From Monocercomonoides exilis (lineage: Eukaryota; Preaxostyla; Oxymonadida; Polymastigidae), in NCBI GenBank assembly GCA_001643675.2, contig LSRY02000009.1, forward strand, positions 367,001 to 431,000: 64,000 nucleotides of DNA. Reading direction: 5' to 3'. The notes beneath the pieces were generated by a model that made no database searches, was not told where the DNA came from, and saw only the letters and a program-made list of their open reading frames with translations. Positions 22,494 to 34,854 of this stretch are shown here, in pieces. Every line of letters begins with the position of its first letter. The stretch's first letter is position 1. Made by a program: the position numbers and the translations under genes.

Positions 22494-24118
22494 ATGAAAT
22501 TGTTTTCTGGTTGCGATGCGTTTTTGAAAATTCAGTTGAATGACACATCAAAAAGAGTTACAGGTTTGTTATTGTTGTTGTATTTGAAACATGTTTGTTA
22601 CAATTTTTATCTTTTTTATTGAAGAATTGTTTTCTGAACTGGAAGATTGCGATGAAGAAGAACAGAAACAGAAAATCGAAGAAATGAATGAACAAATGGA
22701 AGAAATGAATAAGGATAAATTTGAGTCTGTATTTTCAGAAGAATTGTTCAACAAAATTCACCAAATGATTGAAGAAGAGAAACTTTCGATGCGAAATGCA
22801 ATTTTGTTGCTGAAACACATTGGATATTGCAATGTTCTGAAAAGCATTTGGATTTGTAGTTTTGAAAAATCTTTGTTGAACAAAAGATTTGAGAAGATGA
22901 TTATTGAAGAAGAAAAGAAAAAAGAAGAAAAGGATGAAAAGCATTTAGCTGATCTTTATGAATGCTTCATACCTTTGAGCTTCGATTTCGCACAAGGATT
23001 AATTTTAATGTGTGTATTTTGTCTTCTGAAAGTTGCATTGAAGAAAGAAGAAGAAGAGGAAACGCAAAAAGAAGTGGAAATGGCATTACTGGCTTTGAGT
23101 TCAATTCAATGTGTATGAGCATTTCAATTTCCTTTTTGGTATTTTTGATTTTTTCCTAATTTCTAAGGATGTGAAAAATGAGCTGTATGCGAATGGAATC
23201 AAAGAAATCATCCAATATCACCAGAAATGCGGCAATCTCACTCGTCTTGCGTATCAGTCTGCTTGGCTGTTTTTGATTTTTCGATCTTTTTACGATGAGG
23301 ATTTGGTAGCGGCCATTGTTAATGAACTTCATTTTGTGGAAGATGCAAGAAGAGAAATTGAAGATCTGTCAAAATGTGTGGATAGGAAGAGAAAAGAAGA
23401 AGAAAATGAAAAAAGAAGAAAAGAAACAAAAGAAGAGCTTCTTTTGATTCGATGGCTGCAAACGTTGATGGATTATTTTTTCGATTTCGAATTATGGAAT
23501 GAAGACTATTCTGTGATTATTGAAAGCATTGCAAGAGTATATGGAGAGGCAAGTGATCATAACAGAGAAATTCGCAAACAGTGCATTTATTTTTTTAAAC
23601 ATGCAGCAGAAAATTTTAATGTGAAAGTTGATGCTTTGCTGAGAGGCGGAGCTGTTGATGCTGTTTTGGAAGAGATTCATCAACAAACATTGGTCGATAC
23701 AATTTCACGTTATGCCCTGATATTTTGTGTGATTATTTCAGAAAGACTGAAAAAAGAGGAGGAAGAAGAGGAGGATGACGAAATAGAAGAAGAGAAGGTT
23801 GAAGAGGAGGAAGAAGAAGAGGAAGAGGAGAGAGACGAAGAGAAGGTTGAAGAGGAGGAAGAAGAAGAGGAAGAAGAGAGAGACGAAGAGAAGGTTGAAG
23901 AGGAGGAAGAAGAGGAGGAAGAAGAGAGAGACGAAGCGAAAAAAGATGAAATGGAAGAAGAGAAAAGAAAAGGGTTGAAAAGAAAAGTGCTTGAAAAGAT
24001 GGAAGAAGAAGGATACGAAGATGCCATCACAAGCTATCGTGGAATATTTTCTTTTCTTGGCAGAAAATATCTTTGTGGATTACCGTTGAATATTTCAGAT
24101 TATTTTGTGAGTATTTGA
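22494..24118 (+). CDS. Copy 2 of the ELFSELE/ISDYFV gene family, three exons (about 502 aa)
   Basis: Exons inferred: 22494-22563, 22625-23112, 23168-24118. The start MKLFSGCDAFLKIQLND joins through a GTTTGT...AAG intron to ELFSELEDCDEEEQK, and the second intron uses GTATGA...AAG. The protein is helical and acidic/charged throughout, with conserved blocks NAILLLKHIGYC, LYANGIKEIIQYHQK, NLTRLAYQSAW, VKVDALLRGGAVDAVLEEIH and the C-terminal KMEEEGYED...LNISDYF. The pattern of paired helices resembles armadillo/HEAT-like folds, but no known domain is recognised. A Lys/Glu insert near the C-terminus (23755-23960) holds three copies of a ~20-residue acidic repeat not found in copy 3. From memory, large families like this occur in oxymonads; this is unchecked. 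Function unknown. Confidence 0.82.
23755..23963 (+). repeat. Acidic coding minisatellite in family copy 2
   Basis: Three tandem units encoding [16 protein letters not shown]-like peptides, about 60 bp each, with near-identical nucleotides. Copy 3 has only a short KWKMVDEMEEAKRK at the matching place, so this is a local expansion. Confidence 0.85.
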
Positions 24119-24890
24119 GGAAATGAGATTCGTTACAAATTGTGTCTCGGAAGTTCAATTTTTGATTTCTTTCTCTTTTTTCTTTCTTTTTCTTTCTTTC
24201 CTTTTTTCTCGCTCTCTCTGGTTTAATTTTAATTTTATTATTTTAATAATTTTTGTTATTTATTTTTCGATTCTTTTTTTATAAGATGGAGTTGGAATAG
24301 ATTGATTTATTCGAATGAAAATAGCTTTTACAAATTATCAATATTTATTTTTCATTAATACCTTTTATTGGAATAAAAAAAATTGATTGGAATGAAGACA
24401 GTCTTTTCAGAATAATTCTTAAAAAATTTATTTTCTAATATGTTTCAAGAAAATACATTTTTTTGTCAGTAAGTGCATTTGTTAATGAATCAGATATATT
24501 TGTTTTTAAAAACAAAACCAAAAAAAAAAAAAAAAACTTTAGATGAATAATTTACAAGATTTTTAGTTTATTTTTGATTAATAATTGCTGAAAAATCATG
24601 TTCTTCTTTTAATTACAACAAAAGCAATCGAAATAGAAAAGCACTTGGTGATAAAATATTATTGTTCCTTTCACAATGTTTGTTAATTCTTTTTTGTTAT
24701 TTTTTCACAATATTTTTCACATTTTCGATCAAACAGGTCGAAAAAAAATTTCAAACAATAACAAATCACAAAATGAACTTCATTTGGCTGAAATTGTTCC
24801 AGATGTCTGATTATGCATGTTATTCGCCCCTCCGCTTGAAACTCTATCAGTTGCAGATGATGATGTTCCAGTTGTTTTTGAGTCATTCAA
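24119..24890. other. Intergenic, AT-rich
   Basis: 3' flank of family copy 2 with CTTT-rich and A/T runs (24521-24535 poly-A). Nothing gene-like supported. Confidence 0.6.
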
Positions 24891-24891
24891 T

Positions 24892-26600
24892 TCACACCAA
24901 GAGAAGGGATTCGCCTGATCGTCTGCTATCTGCTGTTTCCCTTTTTGCGATTCCTTGCACTTCCATTGGCTGCAGCATTTCGAGAGCGATAGAACCCAAT
25001 GAATGAATTGTTTGAGGAGGAAAATGAAGGCATGTTCGACAAAGCAGCGGAGCTTGGGCTGAATGTGCAGAGGGACTTCTGTGTGAGTGAAGAGGAGTGG
25101 GCGGCAGGAGGCGACGGTGCGAGGGGCTTAAGTGGAGAGCCAACAAGAACAGAAGGGGCAGACAATTGGGTGTGGAGCAAGGGAGAAAAAGGAGGAGTAG
25201 CAAATGTTGAGGAGGCTGTGATGTTTTGAGTGTGCAGCTGGGCAGATGAGAGTGCGCTGTTGAACAAGCAGAATGTCTGCTGCAATTCGTCTTCATCATC
25301 ACCTCCTACTTCTCTTCTCCTGTCCCTCCTCCTCCTTTCAGTTGCCGCCTGTTCTTGTCGTGGTTCGAAAGTGCAATTTGCGGTGTGCAAAACTCGTAGT
25401 GCATGTTCGACTTCGTCTTTGGCTCTTCCTGCTGTCTCCATTTCTTCTGCTCTTCGATCAATTTGCTTCTGAAATCCACCTTCTTTGCCTCTTCCACTTG
25501 AACTCGTATTCCTCTCTGCTCCTTGGCGGTGTAATAAATTTAGTGGATGAACGCAACGTGCCTAGGAGCTCCTTCCCCCTCTCTCTTCCATTCACCCCAT
25601 TCAGCACAGCCTGCGCACAGAAGCCATATGAAATGCTGAAGCAGAGTGGGATGTGCCACTGTGGAAGAGTTAAGCAGTTCAAATGCATATCCAGAAAAAC
25701 TGCACAATGCATTGATGGATGACAACAAAGAAGAGAAAAATGAAAAAGGAGGAGGAGGAGAAGAAGAAGAAAAGGAAGAAGAGGAGGAGGTAGAGGAGGA
25801 AGAGGAGGAAGAGGAGGAAGAGTATAATGGACAAGATAAAAAAAAATTAGAATAGCATTTGTTGTGGAGGCGCACATGAAAACAATGATGGCGAAGAAGA
25901 AGATGAAGACGATGCAAAAGGTGATGAAGAAGTCGTTATTGAAATCTTTAATGTTGGATGTCTTCAAACAGAAGATATTTTCAACATCACAACCTCATCT
26001 GCTCGTGTGGGTAACGCTTCGATGGCATAAGGCTGAAGACAAAGGACAAATGACTATTATCCATTTTGCCTGTCATTTGCCTCTTGCTTCCTGTATCACA
26101 CCAAGCTGCCTGATTTTCTCGTATTTTAGGCTCTTCAGCCAAGCAATGAAAAGCAGTTCCATTGTTATTCCCAGCGCATAATATCAACGCCTTGTCCATC
26201 TCATCCCAAGAGAGTCGCCTTGTTCTGTTCCAACTTCTGCCAATCTCCTGTTTCAGTCATTTACACCAACCTTTCCAACAATTTTCTTTTTGATGACACC
26301 CTCTCCATATTCTAAAAAGGACTCTCTTTTCATAGAAACTGATCATTCTATCTTTCTGTCTTTGGCGTCTTCTAATCCTGTGAATTTCCCTTCAATTAAT
26401 ATTCGTTTTTCATTGTATTTCCACATATTTCGCTTTGAGTCAACAATAATAGGTGAATATTTTTGTAAATAAAAAAGCAACCAGAATCAAACGCATGATA
26501 TTTATGAGGTAATATTTGGATCTCTCCATTGTTGTCTGCCCTGAAAAGAAAGGATTGGCCATTTCAATAATTCGTGATATTTCCGGACTTTGAAAAGGAT
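24892..26600 (-). pseudogene. GC-richer decayed gene region, minus strand
   Basis: About 24892-25530 is clearly richer in GC than its flanks and keeps long but mutually overlapping minus-strand frames. One begins EEAKKVDFRSKLIEEQKKW (helical, charged), another gives KDEVEHALRVLHTANC and then a Ser/Pro-rich tail. No single frame runs through, which is what a frameshifted gene body looks like. A GGA/GAA repeat follows at 25750-25835. The segment about 26050-26600 matches 21480-22030 diffusely and holds another weak minus-strand fragment near 26570-26440. No family is recognised. Confidence 0.4.
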
Positions 26601-27045
26601 TCAGATGGAAATACTTTTTAAAAAATAGGACAATAAAAGAATGCAAACAATAAGTTTAAAACGTTCAATAACTTTTGTTGTTGAGATTGCTTGACCGCTC
26701 AAATGTGAAAAAAATAGTGCATCAATAAATCAAAAAGAATATATCATCTCACGGAAGCGCAAAGTCACCGGAATTAATTGAATAAAGAATGAAATAGAGT
26801 TTTATTGCTCAATCTTTCATTTTAACAAGAAATATTTTCGTTCAAAGAAAACAATTCGATCATAACCTCCATAATAGCAAACCGAATAAAAAATAAAACG
26901 TTGTTTCTCTTCTTAATACATTGCCAAAAATGCAAACACAAGAAGAAACTGTGTGAACGCACATATTTTAAAGGCAATTTTTGAGTTTTTATTTTTCATC
27001 TGTTTCATTTATCCAAACATATGCGAATTCAATGTGAATGGCAAA
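26601..27045. promoter_or_regulatory. Upstream flank of family copy 3
   Basis: Homologous to the flank of copy 2. The stretch 26953-27045 is nearly identical to 22401-22493, immediately upstream of the proposed ATG, and probably includes the core promoter and 5' UTR. No specific promoter motif can be named. Confidence 0.45.
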
Positions 27046-28503
27046 ATGAAATTGTTTTCTGGTTGCGATGCGTTTTTGAAAATTCAGTTGAATGACACAT
27101 CAAAAAGAGTTACAGGTTTGTTATTGTTGTTGTATTTGAATCATGATTGTTACAATTTTTATCTTTTTTATTGAAGAATTGTTTTCTGAACTGGAAGATT
27201 GCGATGAAGAAGAACAGAAACAGAAAATTGTTGAAATGAACGGACTCGTGGACTACATGAATGAAGACGAATACAAATCTGTTTTCACGATTGAGCTATT
27301 CAATAAAATAGATAAAATGATTGGAGAAAAACGAATTAATTTGAAAGCTGCAATTCATCTGTTGAAGCACATTGGCTATTGCAAGAAATTTAAAAACTTT
27401 CATTGCTATAGCTCTTTCCATTCTCTGCTGCCTAAAAGAATCGAGGAGATGATTGTTAAAGAAGAAGAGAAAAAAGAAGAAAAGAATGAAAGGCTTCTCG
27501 TCGATCTTTGCGAATGCTATGTAATGACATACCAGTGCATAATTCCAGACAGATTGATTGTGATTTGTTTGCCTTGCCTTTTGAATGCTGCTTCTAACAA
27601 AATGGAAAACGAAGAAACACGAAATGAAGTCGAAATGGTTCTTTTTTCTTTGAGTTTGATTGAAACGACAATGGTTTGAAATTACTTTTTCTTTATTTGC
27701 TTGGAGTTGCATTTATTTATTTTTATTAGAGAGTGAATACAGATATTTACCTGAATGAAATAATAGAAATCATTGAATATCACAAGGAACATCGGAATTT
27801 GACACGACTTGGTTATCAATCTGCTTGGAAGTTCCTCGTTCTAAGACTTCAGCGAGAAGGAGAATTTGAAGATGTCATTTTGAATGAGTTTCATTTTGTG
27901 AAAGAAGCAACAAGAGAATTGGATGAGCTGAGGGAATGTGTGAATTGGAAGAGAAAAGGAGGGAAGGAGAAAGAGGCGAGGAGAAGCGAAGCGAAAGAAG
28001 TGAACGTCATAATGGAATGGCTCAGAATGGTAATGGCTTATTTTCGTGAACGTCTATTTTTGGATGAAGAACATATTGAGCTGATTCGTTGCATTGTCAC
28101 TCTGTGCAGAGCAGCAAGAGAATATGAAAAAGAAATTGTTGGTGTCAGCTTTTTTGTTTTTAAAACAGTGGCAAAAATAAAACCAGTCTGTGTGGTTTGT
28201 TTGACGAAGAGTGGAGCAGCGAATGTTGTTTTGGAGGAAATTCAGCAAGCAACTTTGGAACACGACATGGCACATTATCATTTGAGATTCTTTTTGAAAT
28301 TATCAAAAACATTGAAATGGAAGATGGTTGATGAAATGGAAGAAGCGAAAAGAAAGGCAATAAAAATGGAGATGTTTGAAAAGATGGAAGAGGAAGGATA
28401 CGAAGATTGCATTGAGAGTTTTCATAAGATCTTTGATTTTCTGGATAGAAAATACTATGATGGTTTATCGTTGAATATTTCAGATTATTTTGTGAATGCT
28501 TGA
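27046..28503 (+). CDS. Copy 3 of the ELFSELE/ISDYFV gene family, three exons (about 446 aa)
   Basis: Exons inferred: 27046-27115, 27177-27673, 27730-28503, with introns GTTTGT...AAG and GTTTGA...TAG and phases as in copy 2. Exon 1 and intron 1 are almost base-for-base those of copy 2, while exons 2 and 3 have diverged substantially (for example HLLKHIGYCKKFKNFHCY, LTRLGYQSAWKFLVLR). Conserved blocks are retained in order, ending EEEGYEDCIESFHKIFDFL and LNISDYFVNA. It lacks the long acidic insert of copy 2, which explains the ~56-residue length difference. No known domain or catalytic motif. The fold is probably all-helical. The local tandem arrangement on one strand indicates unequal crossing-over. 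Confidence 0.82.
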
Positions 28504-29153
28504 GAAATGAGTAGAATGGGACTTTGTAACTCAAAATTTTTATTTTTTCTTTTTTCATCATTTCGCAAAATAGAAAACAAATACTCATTTGAATCTTTTA
28601 TGAAAGACTTTTTATTTTTTTAATTTTATAAAAATTTAACATATCAATAAAAGAAATTGGGAAAGAAAGAAAGTTGGAATTTTGTTTCGATTGTTTAACT
28701 TTCATCTTTTTTTTTTATAATCATTCCGCAAAGGAATAATTAACTCAGAAGTTCCATTGAAAAAGTTGAAAAAAATAGTCATGCGTATTCATCGTATTCA
28801 GGAGTATTTTCTCTTTTCTTATAAACAGGTCTGTGTTCTTCTGTTTCCTCCCAAATATCACCAAATTCAATTTAATTTGATTGAATCGTAGTTGAAAATC
28901 AAAACCTTGAGAACAAAAAGATGATTTTCAAGATGAATGTGAAAGCAAAGAAAAAATACAAAATCTTTGCAATTCGATGATCATTTGTCAGTTCACGACC
29001 ACAAATATTAACTTCCACTTTTCATCTATTTAATTGTATCTCCTTCCAATGTGAATCGACAAACAGAAATAATGGGGGGAAAATGACCACTGCCAGATAT
29101 TAATATGATGGAGAAAAAAATGTCTCGAAGAATAAAAAGGAGATTAAGAAATA
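28504..29153. other. Intergenic, AT-rich
   Basis: Holds the 3' flank of family copy 3. No intact gene seen; one short minus-strand reading near 29060-28780 has no support. Confidence 0.55.
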
Positions 29154-30703
29154 GGGTGTATATTTTATCTTGACCTCAAAATTTTATCTCATCCCTGTTT
29201 TTTTGAAACATATTTTTGCTTTTTTGATTTGTGAAAAGGCTAAAAACAAAAACAAAATAAATAGACTTTCTAATATTTTTGTTTTTAAGAATTCTGTTAA
29301 AAATTTTTTTGAAATTTTTATTTTCAAAAAAATATTCAAAATTTTTATTATTTTAGGGGACAGATCAAAGATTTTCTGGTAATGAAGCCAATATTTCATA
29401 ATGAGCGTTGAAAGCCACAGCATCACAATTCTTCACTCCTATATTATTATTTTCACTTGTTTTTAACATAATCAATATAATTTTTTATCTTTTTTTCTCA
29501 TTTCACTGTTTTTGCTTAAAACACGATTTTCGGAACAAATATGAATTTGTGTAAATTATTAAGCACATAAAAAATAAAAACAAGGCGTTATTTATTGTAT
29601 ATTTTTATTTAATTCTGAAAAGAAAAAGAATTGGACAAGAATTTGAAGCGAAATGGAAGAACATATGGAGCTAAATATTTCACTAAAGGCATTTTTATTT
29701 AATAATTATGCACTTTTCAATGACTATTTGAGATTAAAAAACACAAAAAAATGGTTCTTTTATTTGACATTCGTGAAATGTTGGAAAACTTTATGTTTTA
29801 ATTTCAACGATGCCTGTTAACTGATATGAAAATCAAAATTATTAAGAAATCTGAGAAAGCGATGAAAAGTTATGGGCGAAACAATTTTTTCATGCTTTGT
29901 GCATATAAAGCTTGAAAGTCCGTATTTTCACCCATATGAAAATTTTGATCTGAGAATTGTTCGTCATATACAAATATTTTATTGTTTTTCCTTTGAGATA
30001 TCATTTCATTTCAAATTAGTTTTATTTCATATCATTAAATTTTCAAACAAATGGATGCATGTCTCTGAAATAATGCTTTCTGAAAAAATGTGTGAAATGA
30101 GAAAAAGTGGGGAAAAATACGGACTTTCAAGCTTTTTATGCACAAAGCATGAAAAAATTGCTTCGCTCATAACTTTGTTTCGCTTTCTCTGATTTTCAAA
30201 TAATTGGATTTGCATATCAGGGATCAGATATCATTGATTTCACAACATAAAGTTTAGTGACATTTCACGAATGTCGAAAAATGGAATCATTTTTATTGTG
30301 TTTTTTATAAAAAAGAATATATTAAAAGTGCATTATTTTTTATTGAAAATGCTTGAAAAGAAATATTTTTCCCCAAGTGTAAAAAAAAACAAGTTGAGAA
30401 TGTTTAAACAAGTTCAGCTTATAGAAAAGAAACGATGTATTTTGATATGAAAGTTTATAACTTCTTATAAAAAACATTCACTTGAAAAGCAGCAAGTCAA
30501 TGATCAAAACATAAAATTATTATAATCCTCAATCTTTTAGAAAAACAAGAAATATTGGAAAAAAAATTCAGAATAAGGAAATTAAAACATTTCAAACATT
30601 TCTAATTATTTTTTATTTCTCACAAGCTTGTGTATCGCTGAAAGCATAACAAAAAAGAAAAAGGTCTTGATAAAGAAAAAAGGTCAAGATAAAATCAGAG
30701 CCC
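29154..30703. mobile_element. Foldback element H (1,550 bp, diverged arms)
   Basis: Flanked by TA (29152-29153; 30704-30705). The left end is GGGTGTATATTTTATCTTGA and the right-end complement is GGGCTCTGATTTTATCTTGA. Each end has two TTTAT-type motifs 19 bp apart. Arms are imperfect but alignable inward, for example GACATTCGTGAAATG (29767) with CATTTCACGAATGTC (30260), and a strong inner hairpin at about 29850-29930 / 30105-30195 built on CATGCTTTGTGCAT and AAAGCTTGAAAGTCCGTATT. It is the oldest-looking and longest of the set. No transposase frame. Confidence 0.8.
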
Positions 30704-31488
30704 TAGTTGTTCTCAACTTTGTTTTAGTAATTAATTTCGAATCTTTTCCTGTTTGTTTCTAAAGGAACACAAATCAAACTCCCACAAAATCCCTTCATTT
30801 TGTTTGGATGATGCTTCTCTTATCATCCTCTCTTGAAATTATCCTATGAAGACAAATGCAAGAATTTTCTAATATTAGGGTGAAAATTTTTGAAAAATCA
30901 CTTTTTTTTAGCCTGATCAAACCCACAATATATTAAATTTTGTTTTTCGTTTTCCGTAATTATTTCTAAAAAGTAATATTCGCTTGTTTTTTCTTTTTAT
31001 TAGCATTGAAAGTTTTTAATTTTTCAAATTTCATTATGAAAATCAAATATATTTTATTATAATTGAAGCTTTTTAAATATTTTCTTGTTATTTAACAAGA
31101 ACTCGCACAATTTGAATTTTTCCTTTTTTATTTCGCAATACAATGAACTTATTTTATTTTTTATTCAACTTGTCACAATTAATGCAAAGATAAATCAGTT
31201 ATGAATATGAATATATTTTATGTTAGTATCAAATCTGTTGATTTTGTGTTTTTTGATCTTGCAGGTTTTGAAACTATGAAACTTTCAATGCTTTTATAAA
31301 TGAATGGAAATAATTAATTATGAACTTTTTTGCGTTTAAAACTGGAGAACAATTGATCATAGTAGAATATTATAGCGAAAATGTTAATTGTTTATGATCA
31401 ATAAGTTGTGTTAGTTTTTTTCTTTTAGGAAATAAACAAAAAAGAAAAAGAAAAGGATTTCTGAACATATTTTTCGAACTATCATCAT
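30704..31488. other. Intergenic, AT-rich
   Basis: No gene or repeat recognised; diffuse AT sequence between element H and the decayed gene region. Confidence 0.5.
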
Positions 31489-34010
31489 ATGAAAATGTCG
31501 GCTGCTTATTTTATTTTAACTTTCTTCATCACATATAAACTTATTCAAAGAAGAAAGAATGTTCCATCTTTTTCAGAAGTTCGAAAACATCGAGCGCTTC
31601 TTGCATTTAAAAAGTTCAAGTTGAAATGTAGACGCTGTGTTTGTGAAGCAGATCGAGCTGCTGGAAGGCAAGAGAATATATTTCACAAAGAGTCTTGTAA
31701 CCATAGTAGTGCGGCATTCTTCTCTTCTTTAAGCGCCTTTGGTATTCTTCGTATGCTTCACAATATAGAAAGCAGAGAAGCAAAGGGAAGAAGGCAGCAG
31801 AGGAGGAAGAGAAGGAGAACAAGAAGGAGCAGCACGAGGAGGTGAAGCATGAGATGAAGAAGAGGCATTAGGAGATCTCTATGTTGATGCAAAAATATTC
31901 GACAACGGGCGGATGTTGAAGTGGACGAGATGGCTTGCTGAGAACCTGCTGGAAAATTACAAGATAATTCGGATGAACCAGAGGAACATTCTGGAGCTGA
32001 GAACTACATACAATGCAGCAGCTTTAACGCTGCTGGAGCAATTTATCGAGATGATGGAGAAGAAGGAGCTGATCAATGCAGAGATTTAGAAGGAATAGAA
32101 GTTTCAGAAACAGCATAGTGAAGTGGTGAGTGGGAGCTGAGGAGGGTCGCAGGCCATTTTGGTGTTTCCGTTTGCCACACTTTCTTTGTTGGCCTCAGCA
32201 TAGGATTGAATCATTCTTTCTTTGACTTTGTTGATTCTGCAGTTGAGGCTGTGTGAAAAGTGCTAGGAGAAGATTGCAGCGATTATTAAAAATGGAAATG
32301 CTGTGGGATTTGGGCCAGATCTGAATGGGAAGGGGGTTGTTGCAAAAGTGTGGAGCGGGGTGAGTGTTGCGAGAAAAATAAACAGCGTTGGCGGAGGAGG
32401 TGGTGGAAGAGTATATGCAACGGTTCAGCAGAAGATAAACAAGATGGAGAAGGAAAATAAAGATGCTGATGGAGCTGTTGAAAGTGCACTTGCTAACGAT
32501 CTGAGAGCAGAAGGCGCTGTTCAAGGAGGTGATTGAGAAGCGGCACACAGCGCTTGCGCAAAAGAAGCAGGATTGAAAGAAAATGAAGGAGTCGTATGAA
32601 GAAACATTGCAGCGACTGCGTAGGCATACGAAGGATAAATGAAGCAGAGGAGAAAGGTGCAGATGCACCTTCTTTGCTGGAAGTTTCGACTGCAACGAAG
32701 TGGCTGATGAGCACAGTGTTTGGGTAGCAAGAAAAGATGGAGTATAAAAAGGCGCGTATGCTTCAGAAACCGCTCACTTTGTTGTCGTCTGTGCAGATGC
32801 AGCTGGTGCCGATGCCGCTGAAGACAGGGCTGCAGCCATTGCAGGTGTGGATGCTGTCGACGATCTGGTGGATATATGGAGATAATAATGCAGTAGACCT
32901 GGGTAGGGAAATCGTTGGGTGGGAGGTGGAAACGCTTCCGAGATAGGGGTTTGGGGATTTTGTGTGTATATGACCGTGGGAGAAGAAGGCGGTTCAGAAG
33001 AAAAGCGACGTAGTGCAGTGAGAGTTTATTCGTAGTGGAACGGTTGCAAGAACTTTGCAGAAATGAGACTGTTTGGGAAGTCTATGCGAAAGAAGTTCTA
33101 TTCTGAAAAACTGTTGTTCCTTCTGTACTTATACGCATTACTTGAAGGAAATACAGAGAAGAAGATCAAGATGTTTTTTTTCGGAGTTTGTGAATCTGCA
33201 GTCGGAGAAGAGGGAGATAGACTTGTTTGTGTTTCTGCGACTTCTGCTGAACTTCTATAGGGAAGAAGCAGCAACGCGGAAGGAGGTGATAAAAGCTCTG
33301 TATGATGTTATATTTTGTTGCGATAAATCGATTTCTTCGAATTCTTCATCAGGGGCATCTTGCAAAGGAGTCTCGCAAGATGAAATGGAATCTCTTCCGT
33401 GTGTGCCATCCAAATACGCTTCATGCATTGCGGTAGTGGATCTTCTTGGTTGCATTTTGATTGTCTGGGTGCTGTTTTCCATGATATGCGTCTGGGCCGG
33501 AGGTGCGCCAGCACTACAACTTCTTCACTGTGTAATTGCGGTTGCAGAATATGTGCGATGCAGTAAACAGTGCATCTCCTATATTTTGGTCAGAGAACAG
33601 TGCGATTGTGAAAACGGCTTGCTAGTTCTCGACGACCTGGTGATGGTGCTTTCGGTGGTATAAGCTGGGGGAGTACTGAAACTGCGAGCGGAGGCTGTGC
33701 AGCTGGAAGTGTGGTGGAAAGAACGGCGGTGGACGTTGTTCCGGATGGTGCGACTGTTGTTGGAGCTTGAAGGGATGGAGGAGAAAGAAGAGGCAGAGGA
33801 AAAAGGAAGAGGGAGAAAGGATGTTGATATGAATGAGGTGAAAAGCGGTTATCCAACACCGCAAAGTGTGTTTTGAGAAAATATTCAAAGAGAACCAGAT
33901 GAAGCTGCAAAAGCAATGGCGCCTCCGGCTGCTGAAGAGCGTGCACTGCAGATGCTGAAGCTTGTGGAGTCGGAGAAATAGATAGAGATTTTTACAATGA
34001 ATTGGCTTTC
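31489..34010 (+). pseudogene. Large frameshifted gene remnant, plus strand, GC-richer than flanks
   Basis: Protein-like plus-strand pieces occur in shifting frames: FIEMMEKKELINAEI after NAAALTLLEQ (about 31890-32085), MKESYEETLQRLRRHTKD (about 32580-32640), LFVFLRLLLNFYREEAATRK (about 33215-33285) and a Glu/Lys-rich piece with LLLELEGMEEKEEAEEK (about 33755-33810). Stops and frameshifts separate them. Composition shifts to GC-rich with purine bias over exactly this interval, as in the 3' parts of intact genes here. The pieces suggest a long helical/coiled-coil protein. I do not recognise the family, and no start or intact domain remains. Confidence 0.5.
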
Positions 34011-34854
34011 AGAATAGGTGAATTTCTTCATATGAAAGAAAAAGTTTGATGAAATGTTATTCGATTCGTGAAGATAACAGTGTTAAGAAAATGTGAAAGG
34101 AATGTAAATGAGAAGAAGAAGTAGACGTTAAAAGTCAGATGGGGAATTCATGCCTTTTGGAGCAGGAATAAGCGCAGAGGTGATCGTCAACAATGAAGCG
34201 ATTGGAGAGATTGCGACATTGGAAAGAGATGATTGAAATGATTTCAATTTCACTTTGGATGCTGTGGTTGAGTTGGAGTCGCTGCGAATGTGAACAATGC
34301 ATCTTTCTATTAACTCAATGGAACTTTTGTTTACGTTCACAATGCTGTATCTTTCTCAGATTTACATCGAGATAGTATCTGATAACTATCTCCTTCCGTG
34401 CAACGACGGCATTGCAACTTTGCATATGCGCACTTCCTCGTCTTATTCTGATCCTTTTGAATCTGTTCGGCTTCTGGCTTCTTTGAGTGGAAAGTGTTGA
34501 TCTTCCTCGATTCCTCAACCAATATCTACTGTTGCAGAGCATCGTCTCATTTATCATCTGCTTCGACTGTGGATTCTGCGCATTTGTCGATTTCTTTCTT
34601 CATCAATTGTCTTTAAAATGACGAGTTATTGTCCTTTTAAATTTTTTACATATCCATTCAGAAAGTGGAAAAGAATTTTCTTGTGTGACATTTATGAAAA
34701 TAACGAAGTTTCAGAGATAGCCTTAACTCTTTTCACACTTTCCACCTGAAATATCTCGTTGTGAATATCAGCTCTGCGAAAAATGCTGTTTCCGATAATT
34801 GTCAATTTTCAGCAAAAATGTTCAGTTTGTTTATATTCATCTCTCCTATTCCGA
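34011..34854. other. Region without an intact gene
   Basis: Intermediate composition, short unsupported frames on both strands. It may be an extension of the flanking remnants. Confidence 0.4.

Noticed and set aside
29170-29426. Short open frames inside element H (both strands)
   Set aside because: They are AT-driven Lys/Phe/Ile frames in non-coding arm sequence.
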